Assembly: GCA_027625915.1 (NCBI GenBank)
Contig: JANTQA010000026.1
Coordinates: 4,650,001-4,714,000, forward strand
Reading direction: 5' to 3'
Length of the DNA: 64,000 nucleotides
Source: Anaeramoeba flamelloides
Lineage: Eukaryota; Metamonada; Anaeramoebidae
The position numbers and the translations under genes are program-made. Below the pieces are notes generated by a model. The model was given only the letters and a program-made list of their open reading frames with translations. It had not been told where the DNA came from and did not search any database. Below are positions 46,201 through 56,400 of the stretch, in pieces (positions within the stretch are counted from its first letter, which is position 1; every line of letters starts with the position of its first letter).

Positions 46201-47077
46201 CGGACTTTGAAAAAAAAATTAAAAAAATTTCATTTTTAAAGAAAGATTAAAATTCATACAAAGTCCAAGATCGGTCAGATAAGAGCCAAAATAACAAGGA
46301 CTTACATCCAACACAAAATATTTTTTTCAAATTTCAGGGACTGTAAGCCTTAAATGATCACAAATTTAATGAAATATTTCTTCTACTATTAATTGAATCA
46401 TATTTTGGAAAATTTAACTTTTTTTTTTTATTTATTTTTATTAATTTATTTTTTTATTATTAATTAACATTAACTCAACTTTATTATTATTAATAATAAT
46501 AATCAACAATAACTTTTCTTTCTCTTTAATTTACAAAAAAAAAAAAAAGATTGTTGCTTTAAATGAATATGATCAGAAATTATTTGAAAATTTAAATGTA
46601 AATCGATTGTCAGAAAGCTTGGAATTATTCACAAGAATTTCGAATAACGCTTATTTTGAAAACAAAAATTGTATAATTTTTTTTAATAAAATTGATCTAT
46701 TTGAAGAAAAAATAAAAAAATCGGATGTCAAGCAATGCTTTCCTGATTATAGTGGTGGTTTGGATTTTGAAAATGGAAAGGAATTTATTAAGCAAAAATT
46801 CATTGATAAAGCTGAAAATATGAAAAGAAATATTTTTACTCATTTTACATGTGCTACAAATACCAAAAATGTAATATTTTTCAAATTATTATTTAATTCT
46901 TTTGTTATTGATTTTCAACATAATTATTTTCATAAAAATTTATTTGTTTTATTTTTTTTTTTTTTTAATTATTTGACATTATTCATTTCTATTATTTGAA
47001 AATAGATCGAAAGGGTAATAGACGCAGTAAATATCACTGCAATGGAATATATTCTTAAAGAAGATGGCTTTCTATAA
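36406..47077 (+). CDS. Heterotrimeric G protein alpha subunit, six exons, 355 aa
   Basis: GTP-binding signalling subunit coupled to receptors at the plasma membrane. Exons: 36406-36720, 42723-42874, 43058-43186, 43303-43381, 46550-46870 and 47006-47077, all with GT-AG introns and matching phases; the total is exactly 355 codons plus stop, the usual family length. The start MGNNYS is an N-myristoylation site, so it is preferred over the open frame upstream. G motifs: GTGESGKS (45-52), catalytic Arg180 in [19 protein letters not shown] (202-213, Gln206), NKID (271-274) and TCAT (325-328). The helical domain carries the family-like [15 protein letters not shown]. The C-terminus ILKEDGFL lacks the Cys modified by pertussis toxin. 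Introns are 6002, 183, 116, 3168 and 135 bp; the large ones are packed with mobile-element-like repeats. Confidence 0.95.
37856..37896 (+). repeat. R5 end motif (GATTCAGCAAAATTACCTC-CTTGTTTGTC)
   Basis: The same motif, GGTGATTCA.CAAAAT.AC.TCTTGTTTGTC, occurs at 57536 and 58187 and, reversed, near 60180, where it marks the ends of hairpin-rich elements. Here it lies alone inside the 1.56-kb element. Confidence 0.6.
38200..38320 (+). repeat. (AGAAAA)n purine microsatellite
   Basis: About 120 bp of A with regularly spaced G, mostly in a 6-bp period, inside intron 1 of the G-alpha gene. Confidence 0.9.
39273..39691. mobile_element. PIF/Harbinger-like MITE, copy A (419 bp)
   Basis: The terminal inverted repeats CCGTTGTGGAAAAAAAGTG and CACTTTTTTTCCACAACGG are near-perfect and extend inward over GAAACACGGTTTTTAGTTG.GAACATTACTGAAAATGAAA in shorter matching blocks. 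The element is bordered by TTA on both sides, the 3-bp duplication typical of Harbinger-type transposons. A short stretch is duplicated at the left end. It has no coding capacity. Confidence 0.8.
39786..39812 (+). repeat. Homopolymer A run (about 27 bases)
   Basis: An uninterrupted adenine run in intron 1 of the G-alpha gene. Confidence 0.9.
39975..40120 (+). repeat. Dispersed repeat R6, copy B
   Basis: Partner of 35551-35672 with nearly identical core (TTGATTTTGTGAAGAT, AAATATTTGGGAACCT.AAATAATAATTTT). A weaker trace of the second block occurs near 52310. Confidence 0.75.
40384..40803. mobile_element. PIF/Harbinger-like MITE, copy B (inverted relative to copy A)
   Basis: The internal sequence is the reverse complement of copy A: TATGGGTTTTTCTTTGATTA and TTGACTATTTTTCGCAATC match copy A reversed. 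Terminal repeats are CC.TTTGGGAAAAAAAGTTAAACA on the left and GTTTCACTTTTTTTCC on the right, more decayed than in copy A. Confidence 0.75.
41250..41583 (+). repeat. Dispersed repeat R3, copy B
   Basis: Partner of 33107-33442. Just upstream (41098-41210) a GACTCGCAAAACAAAAAA motif occurs twice about 65 bp apart. Confidence 0.65.
41669..41754 (-). repeat. Conserved 86-bp sequence, copy in G-alpha intron 1
   Basis: Nearly identical, reversed, to 63590-63673 in the formin gene's intron: GAAGAAGTGTAAATTACACTCT at one end, then CTTTTACTTAAATT, AATTTAAGCGTAAAATCATAG and CACGATT. It contains a palindrome (AGTGTAAATTACACT) and a second dyad (TTACTTAAATT facing AATTTAAGCGTAA). It is the best-preserved repeat in the window. 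Confidence 0.85.
44283..44380 (+). repeat. Dispersed repeat R7, copy B
   Basis: Partner of 11031-11125; shared GATATTTGA.CCATA and ACTTT..TTATC.ACAAATC blocks. Confidence 0.5.
45061..45261 (-). CDS. Antisense ORF in G-alpha intron 4 (66 aa), doubtful
   Basis: The minus-strand frame reads [19 protein letters not shown] and continues basic ([12 protein letters not shown]). Composition is more coding-like than the surrounding intron, but it is not recognised. A second small antisense ORF lies upstream at 45311-45466, and the two share a similar stretch around RKRS. They may be pieces of a decayed nested gene or mobile element. Confidence 0.2.
   Translation of the reverse strand: MAEITNTPNVLVLKTQGRKRSRFQTFEKKIISNRANKYPQTLNISKLRKGIHLSCLGRYRYIYQKV
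45311..45466 (-). CDS. Antisense ORF in G-alpha intron 4 (51 aa), doubtful
   Basis: The minus-strand frame starts [20 protein letters not shown], then runs Asn/Ser-rich with [10 protein letters not shown] and ends ASKLLSY. It is basic and hydrophilic with host-like Asn runs and no recognisable family. It resembles the neighbouring antisense ORF at the KSSRKRS part. It could be an exon or chance. Confidence 0.2.
   Translation of the reverse strand: MICCGHILNTQKSIHWRQRNKNNNSNSTVFKSSRKRSNDNSNNKASKLLSY
45879..46076. mobile_element. Tc1/mariner (pogo-like) palindromic MITE (198 bp)
   Basis: Arms of about 77 bp run from CAGTCAGTTCCGCTTTTAAG on the left to CTTAAAAGTGGAACTTACTG on the right, flanked by TA on both sides. 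The CAGT...TTCCGCTT end is reminiscent of pogo-type elements. The spacer between arms is about 45 bp and non-coding. Confidence 0.85.
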
Positions 47078-47096
47078 TTATGATTCATAATATCCT

Positions 47097-47128
<32 letters not shown>

Positions 47129-49484
47129 CTTACTTAGATTGTGGTATTTTAAAAAAAGCAAAAATAATACAAATTTTGTCTTTTTTTTCTATTACATAAA
47201 ACGCAAGAAATTTGAATTTTTTTTTTAAAAATATTGATTAGGATGGTCAAATTTCACTTAACAATTAAATTATGGGATATTTAATATATTTGTAATTTTC
47301 TCTTAATTTCTTTATTTTATTATTTATTCTTACAAAATATCTTTTTGTTTTTTAAAAATAAAAGAAAAAAATATTTAATTGGAATAATGTTTTCGTTTTT
47401 TAAAGATTTGATTTTTTATTTATTTTTATTCAGAGAATCCTCCTCCTTTTCACAAATTATTGTTTTTAAATAAACTATTTTTTTTTTGAAATTTTTTTGG
47501 AATTTATTTTTTTCTCAAAAATTTTATTAGTTTATTATCGCAATGATATCATACATTATTAAATATCGATAATCCAACAATCTCAGAAAATAAATGAAAA
47601 AACTTTTCTGAGAAGAAATCAAAATAAAATTAAATATTTAAATAAATTAGATAAAATTATTTAACAATATTATTAAATCCAATTATAATAGGTATCCGAT
47701 GTTTCAACTTTCAAATCATCGAACCTTACTCAAACTGAAATTGTTACATAAAATGGAAATTAACAAATTGATAATTTTTATAAAAAAAAAAAATGGAAAC
47801 ATCATTCAAAATGGAAAAGTTAAGTTATCCCATAAGGTTTTTTTTTTTTTTTGGAATAAATTTAATAAAGAGACTGAATAATTTAATACACGTATTAAAT
47901 GAAAGAATAACAAAATAGCAAAAAAAAGAAAAATAGATCAATTGGATAACTTACAAGATAAGTATGGTGATCTAATTTATATTAACTTTTTTTTTTTTTT
48001 TTTGGAGTGTGAAACATTTAAATTCCTTTCTTCTTTAGTTAAAATAAATTTTTGTATTTATATATTTTGAATTGATTAATAAATATCAAAAATAAATGAT
48101 AAATCATGTAATTGATTTTTACTAATTAATCATTTGTTACCAAAAAAATGTTTTGGATATTTTTAGAAAAATAGTCTAAAAATTAATTTATTGGAATATA
48201 CAACCTATTTTTAGATAGAAATTTGATAAATTAAGAACACAAATGGAAGGACTTTGGCAACTGATTGTTTTTCATTTTTTTAACTTTAAAAATTTTTATT
48301 TTTGGAATGAGATTTTTATTCAATAGGTAATCAAAAAAAAATATTTTTAATCTTTCTATTTCTTTATCTATTTAGGGTACATCTTTGAAGAAATTGTTTA
48401 TTGTGACTTTTATCGATTGTAAGTTAAATTTTCAACTGGTATAAAAAAATTCACAGAGTTGAAGATTTTTTTGTTGTTTTTTAAAAAGAAAATTCTGATA
48501 AAAAAACAAAAAGTTATTTGTTGAGTGAAAAGTCCATTAGACATTAAAATTTCATTTTTTTATTTTTTTGTAAGTAAAAAGAGTTCGTTTTGTATTTGGT
48601 GAATAATTTATGGAATTAATCGGCTTCATTTTCTTATAGATCGGATAAATGAAATAGAAAAAATGAAAAGTATTGTCAATTAAGAAAAATAAAACCTGAT
48701 AAAAAACAGTTGATAATGTTAAGAATATGATAATTTTTTTGTAATTTTAAGTTTTTTTTTATTAAAGATTAGTTACATTTACTCAAATTATAAAATAAAA
48801 TAGGCGAACAAATAAACTATAATTCAAAATTATTTTGTATAAATATTTAAAAAAATATTATAGTTTTATCTGGAATATTCAAAATACACTTTTTTTACTC
48901 CAAAAATTCTTTTTTCTTGATTATTAGAGCTTCTGATGATAACATATATTATCATGATATTAACAATGAAATCGTGAAAAATCAAAAAATCGCATATTTC
49001 ACATTGATCACGATTTTCAACATTATCGCGAAAAAATGAAAAATTATTTTTTCGATTTGAAACCCAAAAATAATCTCTAGACTTTTACAAAGCCGTGAGA
49101 CTTTTAAAACGCTTCCCCCCCTATACAATGTGTCGTGCGCTTTTACAAGAGTTGTGAATTGTTTGCAAGTGTTTGAAAGTAATGAAAGATATAAATAATT
49201 TATAAACTGAATGGCATTATTTGAAGTTGATAATAAAAATTTTTTTCTTTATTTTTTTTTGAAAAAAATATAAAATCTCAAACAAATTTTATGATCAAAC
49301 TAATAAAAACACATTTCAACAATATATTTGAAAATAAAATAGATACTTTCTAAAAAATTAGACGTTGTTACATTCATAGTTCAAGAACCAAAAAGAAGCA
49401 CATGTAATTTTCAAAAATATTGATGATTGAATAAATAAAAATCTCAATTCTCTAGTCGTAATTTTCTGCCCAATACAAATATAC

Positions 49485-49535
49485 CCAAAGAAGAAGAAGA
49501 AGGAGAAGAAGAAGAAGAAGAAGAAGACAATTGTT
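49485..49535 (+). repeat. (AAG)n microsatellite
   Basis: About 14 AAG/GAG triplets, followed by a short open stretch. Confidence 0.85.
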
Positions 49536-50544
49536 CAAAAAATCTTAATAATTGGTGATAATATAGTTAGGTGTAGTGAAGGCTTTTGAAAACTTATCAA
49601 AATCCTTTTTGCTCCCTGAGAATATCGAAAATATTTTCACACAATTAACAGATTCTTTAAAGAACTGGTGAAGGGTTGGTTGTTTTAGGAACTCTTTTTG
49701 AAAACTCGATTGGTGACACGACAATTAACTGAGAAAAAAAAGATTTATCTTGAGTTACATTATTGCTGTTGAACTAAAAGGATCGAAAGGTTTGTCAACC
49801 AAATAAAAAGAGAATACAATAAAACTCCTTGATCTGATACTTGGTTGAAACAAGTATATTTTTTGTTTTTTTTTAAAGTATAACTTTTTTTCACAAGGAT
49901 CTAATTTTTGATCAAAAAAAAACTTTGTAAAAATATTGCTGAATTAGCCCAAAAATCTCTCAAACTATTTTATTACTATTACTTTTTAATCACAATTTTT
50001 CATTTTATTATCGATTTTTTAATAATTATCCCTATTTGTCATATTACCACGATAATATTAAATATTGCATTTTTTTTACAATATCACCTTTTGATAAGAA
50101 TAATGGCGCATTTTATAACTCTATTGAGACTTATACCTAGATACCATCAGACCCATAAATGTATATAAAAACCACAATGTTAATGTTGATATATAAATCA
50201 GTTCAATATTTCTAAGATTTTCCTTTTGAAATATTCTATTATTTGCTTTGGTAATTATCTTTTGTAGAAAATGCGAAGGGTTTTAAAAAAATCCATGTAT
50301 TTTATTTTGAAAGAAAAAATTGTTATAATGTGTGGTAATAGAGGTAAATAAGTAATTCTTAAATAAAAAATTGCTGCAAAGATGTTTTTTTGATTTTACA
50401 ACAAAATCTAAAAATCATCAAAAATTAAATTTTCTATTCAATGGGTATCGCTCATCCACAAATAAATTGGTTAAAAAATCATAATTTATCTTTTCAAAAA
50501 AAAAATACCCAGAATAATACAAAATCAATAAATTATCAAAATCG

Positions 50545-50585
50545 AAAAAAAAAAAAAAAAAAAAAAAAAAGCGGGGGGGGGGGGG
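50545..50585 (+). repeat. Poly-A/poly-G junction
   Basis: About 25 A, then GC and about 13 G. A comparable T-run/G-run junction lies at 51219-51248. Confidence 0.9.
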
Positions 50586-51218
50586 ATAAGATATAATCAA
50601 TTCAATAAATTAAAAAGTTGAACTTTCATAAAGAACTGTAAAATTTTTTGAAAGACACTCTAAATTTTTTTTCAAATTATTTTTCAATAAATATTATCCA
50701 TTAAAATAATGTCTTTTGTATTTATTAAAAAAATTAAAAATTGAAAATTCTTATAATTTTCTAGTCAATTGAAATAATTAACAAGTGAAAAAAATCATGG
50801 TTGTAAGATATCAAGTTACAATTAAGAAATCAGTTATGAGATGGAACCACCTGAATTATTAAGATATGATACAATAAGTATTGTTGATAAAAACATAAAA
50901 TTCTCTTCAGTGAAAAAAAAATAATAATTTTTTTTTTGATTATTTAACAAGTCTAATTGTTAGTGTAATAATGCAGGGTTGTAAAAAATTCATTTTGGTT
51001 GAAAAAAAAATATTTTTTAACAATTTTATAAATAAAATCCATGGATAAAAATTTTTCTAATTAATTTTTCTTGTTATTCAGAGAGGGTATATATATATAA
51101 TTGAGTTTCTCAATTTTTTGAAAGGTAAAATCATTGATTTATAAACAATTTTTGCATTTACTCTTATCAAAATAAAAAGTTCCTACTTTTTTAAAAAATG
51201 TCATTTATAACCGATGTT

Positions 51219-51248
51219 TTTTTTTTTTTTTTTTTTTTTGGGGGGGGG
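51219..51248 (+). repeat. Poly-T/poly-G junction
   Basis: About 21 T followed by 9 G, close to the start of R1 copy E. Confidence 0.9.
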
Positions 51249-51299
51249 ATCAGGTGTTTATGGATCAAAGAAAGTGAAAATAATGAATAAGTAGATATA

Positions 51300-51640
51300 A
51301 TCTTGATTTCTTAAAGTTCTATTATTAAAAAAAAAATTCTATATATGAACACTCAAATGTGAAAATTTTATTTAGAAATTGAGTTAATTTTTGAGAAAAT
51401 ATTGATCAGAAATAAAATCTTAATATTCCAAAGAAATTGAGAAAATTAAGAAAGAATTACTAATAAAATTAAATTATAATCTATAATTTGGTTAAATACC
51501 CCAGCTTTTTACTTTCAAAATTTGATTTGAAATCACATATACTGTTGGAAAATCAATTTGAAATTACATTGGAACAAGAATAAAATTTATTCTTTTATTT
51601 TGAGACATAGATTTAGGTAATAAGCACACACTTTTTTACA
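51300..51640 (+). repeat. Dispersed repeat R1, copy E
   Basis: Carries the R1 blocks TTTCTTAAAGTTCTATTATT, TTTTTACTTTCAAAATTTGATTTGAA, ATTACATTGGAACAAGAATAAA and the terminal A/T-rich CACACTTTTTTACAA shared with copy D, in shorter pieces. It is diverged but in order. Confidence 0.65.
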
Positions 51641-53405
51641 ACTGCGATTTTTAATTTTCTTATAAAATTTAAAAATATTTTCATTTCAGATAAACAATTA
51701 ATTTACAACAGAATTAAATTTCTTTGAATTAAATCAAAGACAGTAAATTTCTATTAAAAAAAATATAAAAAAATTAGAAAAAATATGAAAAATTTGATTT
51801 ATGTTTTTTTGTGAATTTTTTTGAACTCTTTTTTTGACAATGATAAATATAATCTCATACAAAAGTGGAGTATAATATTTATTCACCAATATTTAAAAAC
51901 ACATATGGGCATTTATTTTTAAAAATTTGTGTTTCAATACAAAAAAAATTCAGATAAAAATATTTATTTAATTTGAAGTAATTGAAAAAAATCTAAAGTT
52001 AATTTTTTTGTTTCCAAAACAGTCAAACTTTCCAAAGCTTTTTGAAAGATAAAAGATAATTTTGTTCTCGTTATTCTTGAACAGAAATCAACCACATACT
52101 TTACACAGCAAATCTCACTAATTGATATTAAAGATCAAATTTTACCACAAACTTACATAAAAAAGTCGTTGGTTTCTCGAAAATTGAAAAAACTCAATTT
52201 TTTACAGCATTATTATTTACACTTGTGAAAAAGTAAGTATAACTAAATCTCAAAAAAAATCATCCCTAATAGGTCTTGTAAAGATTATCTAGTGGTGTTT
52301 TTTCAACTAAAAAGCAAAATATTTGTAAACTGAAATAATAATCGGATTTTCCGAATTGGGAAATAAAAGATATTGGAGCGAAAAGAGAAATATTTATTTT
52401 TATGAGAGTATTTTTTAACGAACACCAATCTACACTTATTATATTGTTGGGGTGTAATCAGAACAACCGTTTGATAAAATTGGTGTCACTTGGAGTTTGT
52501 TGTTCATTCAGTTTTTGATTTTTCAGAAAAGTCTACCCAACTTAATTTTATTTTTTTGTAAAAATGAGAAAAACTATTTATTTTTTGCAAATATGTGTAG
52601 ATTTTATTTTGATAAAAAAATATAAAAACTTTGTTTAAATGGTAAACTAAATAAGAACAACAAAAGTTCCCTTGTTCATTTTAATTCGTGAAAGGGTTTA
52701 TGGAAAAGAAAATAAACTGTTGAAAGATGTAAATATTATTTGGATAACTCTTAAGAGAACGAACATACTTAACAGTGATTAAAAATAAAGACTGTGAACA
52801 AAAAAACTTCAAGAAATGTGATCCAAAGAGCTTTCAAGGTTTGAAAGAAATTGTTTAACTCCTTTTGAAAAATTTTTAAATCAAGAATTTTTCAAAATAA
52901 GTAAACAAAGTAAGGCCCTCTGTAAAAATTCCAAGGTTTTTGTAAAGAAATACACAACTCATTAGAGACACGCACGAAACCCTATGGTTGTGAATTCAAA
53001 AAAAGTTGGAGTAGTCACAGATTCATTTTAGTGAGATCTATTTTTTTAAAAAAAAAAAAATAATCTTTTCTTCTGCAAAGTAAGAGGATCTCGAGTTTTT
53101 TGGAGAAGTGTGCTGAAAAAAACTGAAAAAGAGAGTAAAGTAGATTTTGTCCAAGTGGAATAAAGTAATTAATCTTTTTCATTTGAGTTTTTGATTTTTC
53201 ATCTTCGTTTCTGCATTAAACTTCAAAAAAGAAAATAATTTTTCTGAAAAAAATTTGGAAAATGATTGGTAAATTGTGACTTGAAAAACGATCTGTTGGA
53301 AAAAGACAAGAACGTAACGATGAAAAAACTGATTACTGTTGAAAATTTCCAAACTTGTTTCATTTTTTCTTCTAATCTTGAAATAATCTTTTTGTTTATA
53401 TTCAT

Positions 53406-56400
53406 ATGAGCAATTTGGATTTTCTTGAAAAGCTATTGGACTCAAAATTTTCCGATACCAAACAAAAAACAGAAGATCAACCAATCAAACGGCAAGAACA
53501 AACAACACAAATCCAACCAAAAATAACAAAAAGTGAACCAAAACAAACAAATGATCCGCTCTCCTTTTTAACTGGAAACCAAAACTTTATCCCTTTCATG
53601 GTCAAAAAAACGAACGTCAGTCTTACCCAGAGAGAACGAGTAAGAGAAAGAGAAAGAGAAGTACACTTGGTACAAAGTGTACAAAAAACAGATCAAGAAG
53701 AGGAAGAAAGGGAAAGGCAAAGACAAAACCAATTGGAAGAACAAAAACAACAACAAAGAGAACAAGAGCGCAAACGAAAGGAAATTGAAGAGCAATTACA
53801 AAGTGAAAAAGAAACAAAAGAAAAGCAACAAAAAGAGGAGCTACGGAAAACAAATGACACACTATCCATTTTAACAGGAAAACAAAACTTTGTTCCTTTC
53901 ATGATAAAAAAAACTAACACAAATGCTCCTCAAAAAGGAAATGGGGTCGATCGAGAAAGAGAAAAAAACGAAACAAATGAACTCCAGCAATTGCTGCAAA
54001 CCCACAAACAGGGAGAAAGCCAGATGTACCAAAGAAATTTTCGATCATCAAGCAACACACTTCCAAACAAGACACTTCCAAACAAGACACTTCCAAACAA
54101 GACACTGACAAGCAAAGAACAACTTTTAAAAAGGGTGTATTCAAGAAACCAACGATTTGGTTTGCTCAGATCCCATAGGCGCGTCTCTAAAGTCAAGGAT
54201 CAAACAAAAAACAAATATTTGGATAAGACAAGGCAAGGGCTTGGAACAGAAATGCCACGGCCCAAGGTTAACGAGCTTGAGTATTTATTTCAAAATCCAC
54301 TCCGTCTTGCCTCTCAGGAGTACAGGCCAGAAAAGGAAATTAAAAACGAAACGAGCCAGATTGGGAAATATTTTTATTCCAAGGAGGTACCAAAGCTAAG
54401 GTCATGTACCCTACAACAGCTGTGTAAATATTTGCTCTATTCGCCCAAGTTTCAAGTCGACTTTTGGAAAAAAATTATTTATGTGCATCGAAATTTCACA
54501 ACCAAGGAAAAGCTGTTTAGCGCCCTTGTGTCCTTTTTCGAAAGCGCCAAAGGGGGCAAAGTCAATAACGGATCGAAATTGACATATTCAAGCACTTGTG
54601 TTGAATTTGCGAGAGAAAGATTTTATAGTTTGCTATATGTATGGGTCGATGCACAAGGAGAGGACTTTTTAATGCATAAGGAATGGGTAAACAACGAAGT
54701 CAAACCCTTTTTACAGAAGCACACGCACCATTTCGGAAAGAAGCAAACCAGCAAGTTGATTTTAATGATGACAGACTTTGGCTTTTATACGAGCAACAGC
54801 CGAGAATCCAAATTTAGAAATTTGGATCTCGATCAGCGATACTACCCAAAGCCACATCTGCCAACGAATATTAACAAATCCAAATTCTTTGACTTCCCGC
54901 CTATCGAAATAGCCCGTCAGATCACGATTTTGGATTTTGAAATCTTTTCCAAAATAGCACTAACGGAATTTAAAGTCGACAATTGGCACGAGTATGAAAA
55001 TTTCAAAAAAACATCACCCAATTTGTATGACTTTCTATACCTGTTCGATCGCTGGAAAAGCATTGTCATTTCGATGATTCTTGACGAAAGCAAAGTGGAC
55101 AAAAGGGTTCGCATCGTTGAGTTTTGGTGCCTCATTGCACAGGAATTGTTGACCTTAAGGAATTATAGCACCGTTTTTGCCATTATCACTGCCCTCCAAT
55201 CAAGGCCAATCGTGCGCTTAGATTTAACTTGGAGAAATATCCCCAACACCACAAGGCGTATTATCGATACGCTCATCCGAACAACCGATAAGAAAAATTG
55301 CTTTAGAAAATATCGCACATTATTATTAAAAAAAAAAAAATCCCAGTCAAATACTCAAGGCGTGAATAAGACATCAAGCAATAATAATAAGGCACAAAGC
55401 CTCAAGAACTATTTTGGAGCAAATGTTTCGCCAACAATCCCCCTATTGGATTTATACTTTTACAAAATCTCACAAATTCTTTTTTTGGAAAAAGATTTTC
55501 TGGACTATCGCAAGACTTTAATCAATTTGCAAAAATTTCTAAAAATTTCAAATGTCTTATTAAAAATCCAATCCTTTCAAAATAATGGCTATCGACTAAC
55601 TAAAATTCCACACATTAGAAGGATACTGAAAAAAATTAGTTTAATCAAGCCGATCAATTTTTTGAAAAGATCTACCAAAATTGAAAAACCCAGCACCAAT
55701 TATTCGAGCTCTTTTTTATTTGGATCAGATATTTCATTCATCACCAGCTATGAACCAGGATTACTTTTCTTATCGCCGTTATTAAGGCAGCCAATCAAGG
55801 GGCTTTCGTCGATCATGAAAGACAAAATCGAGGAAGAAGAAAAGTTTATTCAGCAATTTATCAAAATTGACCCTCAAATTTGCATTGTTGAAACATCAAA
55901 TGGTGAGAATGATCCAAACAACGGCAACGGCAACGGCAATAATAACGAGATATTAAATGTTTCGGGCGGCACTGTCGACTGGCTAATAAAGTATTTAACG
56001 ACGTTCCATGGCTCTGATACCGATTATTTGCAAACGTTTTTATTAACTTATCGGGATTATATTACCCCCATTGAATTACTAGAAAAAATTAAGCAAAGAT
56101 ATCTAATCAAGCCACCTGGGGGGCTCAAAAAAAATGCCAAAATACTATATACAGAAAAAATTATCAAAAAAATCAAATTAAAAATAATTACTGTCTTAAA
56201 TAGCTGGATCAGATCCTATTTTTTTGATTTCAAAGAAAATCCAGATCTGTGTGAAAAAATGCTGCAATTTATCGACACAACAATATTAAAAGACGAAGAA
56301 ATGAAAAGAAGTGGTATAATGATCAAAGCCATTCTCAACAAAATGCTCAAAAACGATGGCCAGCTGTCCAATACCCACAAATACACAAACAAGATGCGCG

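Larger units (their letters stand above)
43382..46549 (+). other. 3.2-kb fourth intron of the G-alpha gene
   Basis: Lies between exon 4 (ending ...DLLIY) and exon 5 (starting IVALNEYDQ). It holds the R7 copy B, two small antisense ORFs at 45061-45466 and a perfect TA-flanked palindromic MITE at 45879-46076. The 3' splice site is preceded by a run of about 15 A rather than a pyrimidine tract. Confidence 0.9.
47078..53405. other. Long spacer between G-alpha and RasGEF genes
   Basis: About 6.3 kb with no firm gene. Notable content: a (TA)n run at about 47101-47127, a GAA/AAG tract at about 49485-49535, a coding-like 34-codon stretch at 49567-49671, two homopolymer A-G or T-G junctions, and R1 copy E. 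Open frames at 47699-47881 and 49908-50168 are low-complexity and unrecognised. Confidence 0.5.

Noticed and set aside
49460-49590. KILIIGD-like stretch after the AAG repeat as a small-GTPase P-loop
   Set aside because: The rest of the P-loop is missing and the frame closes immediately; it is probably chance.
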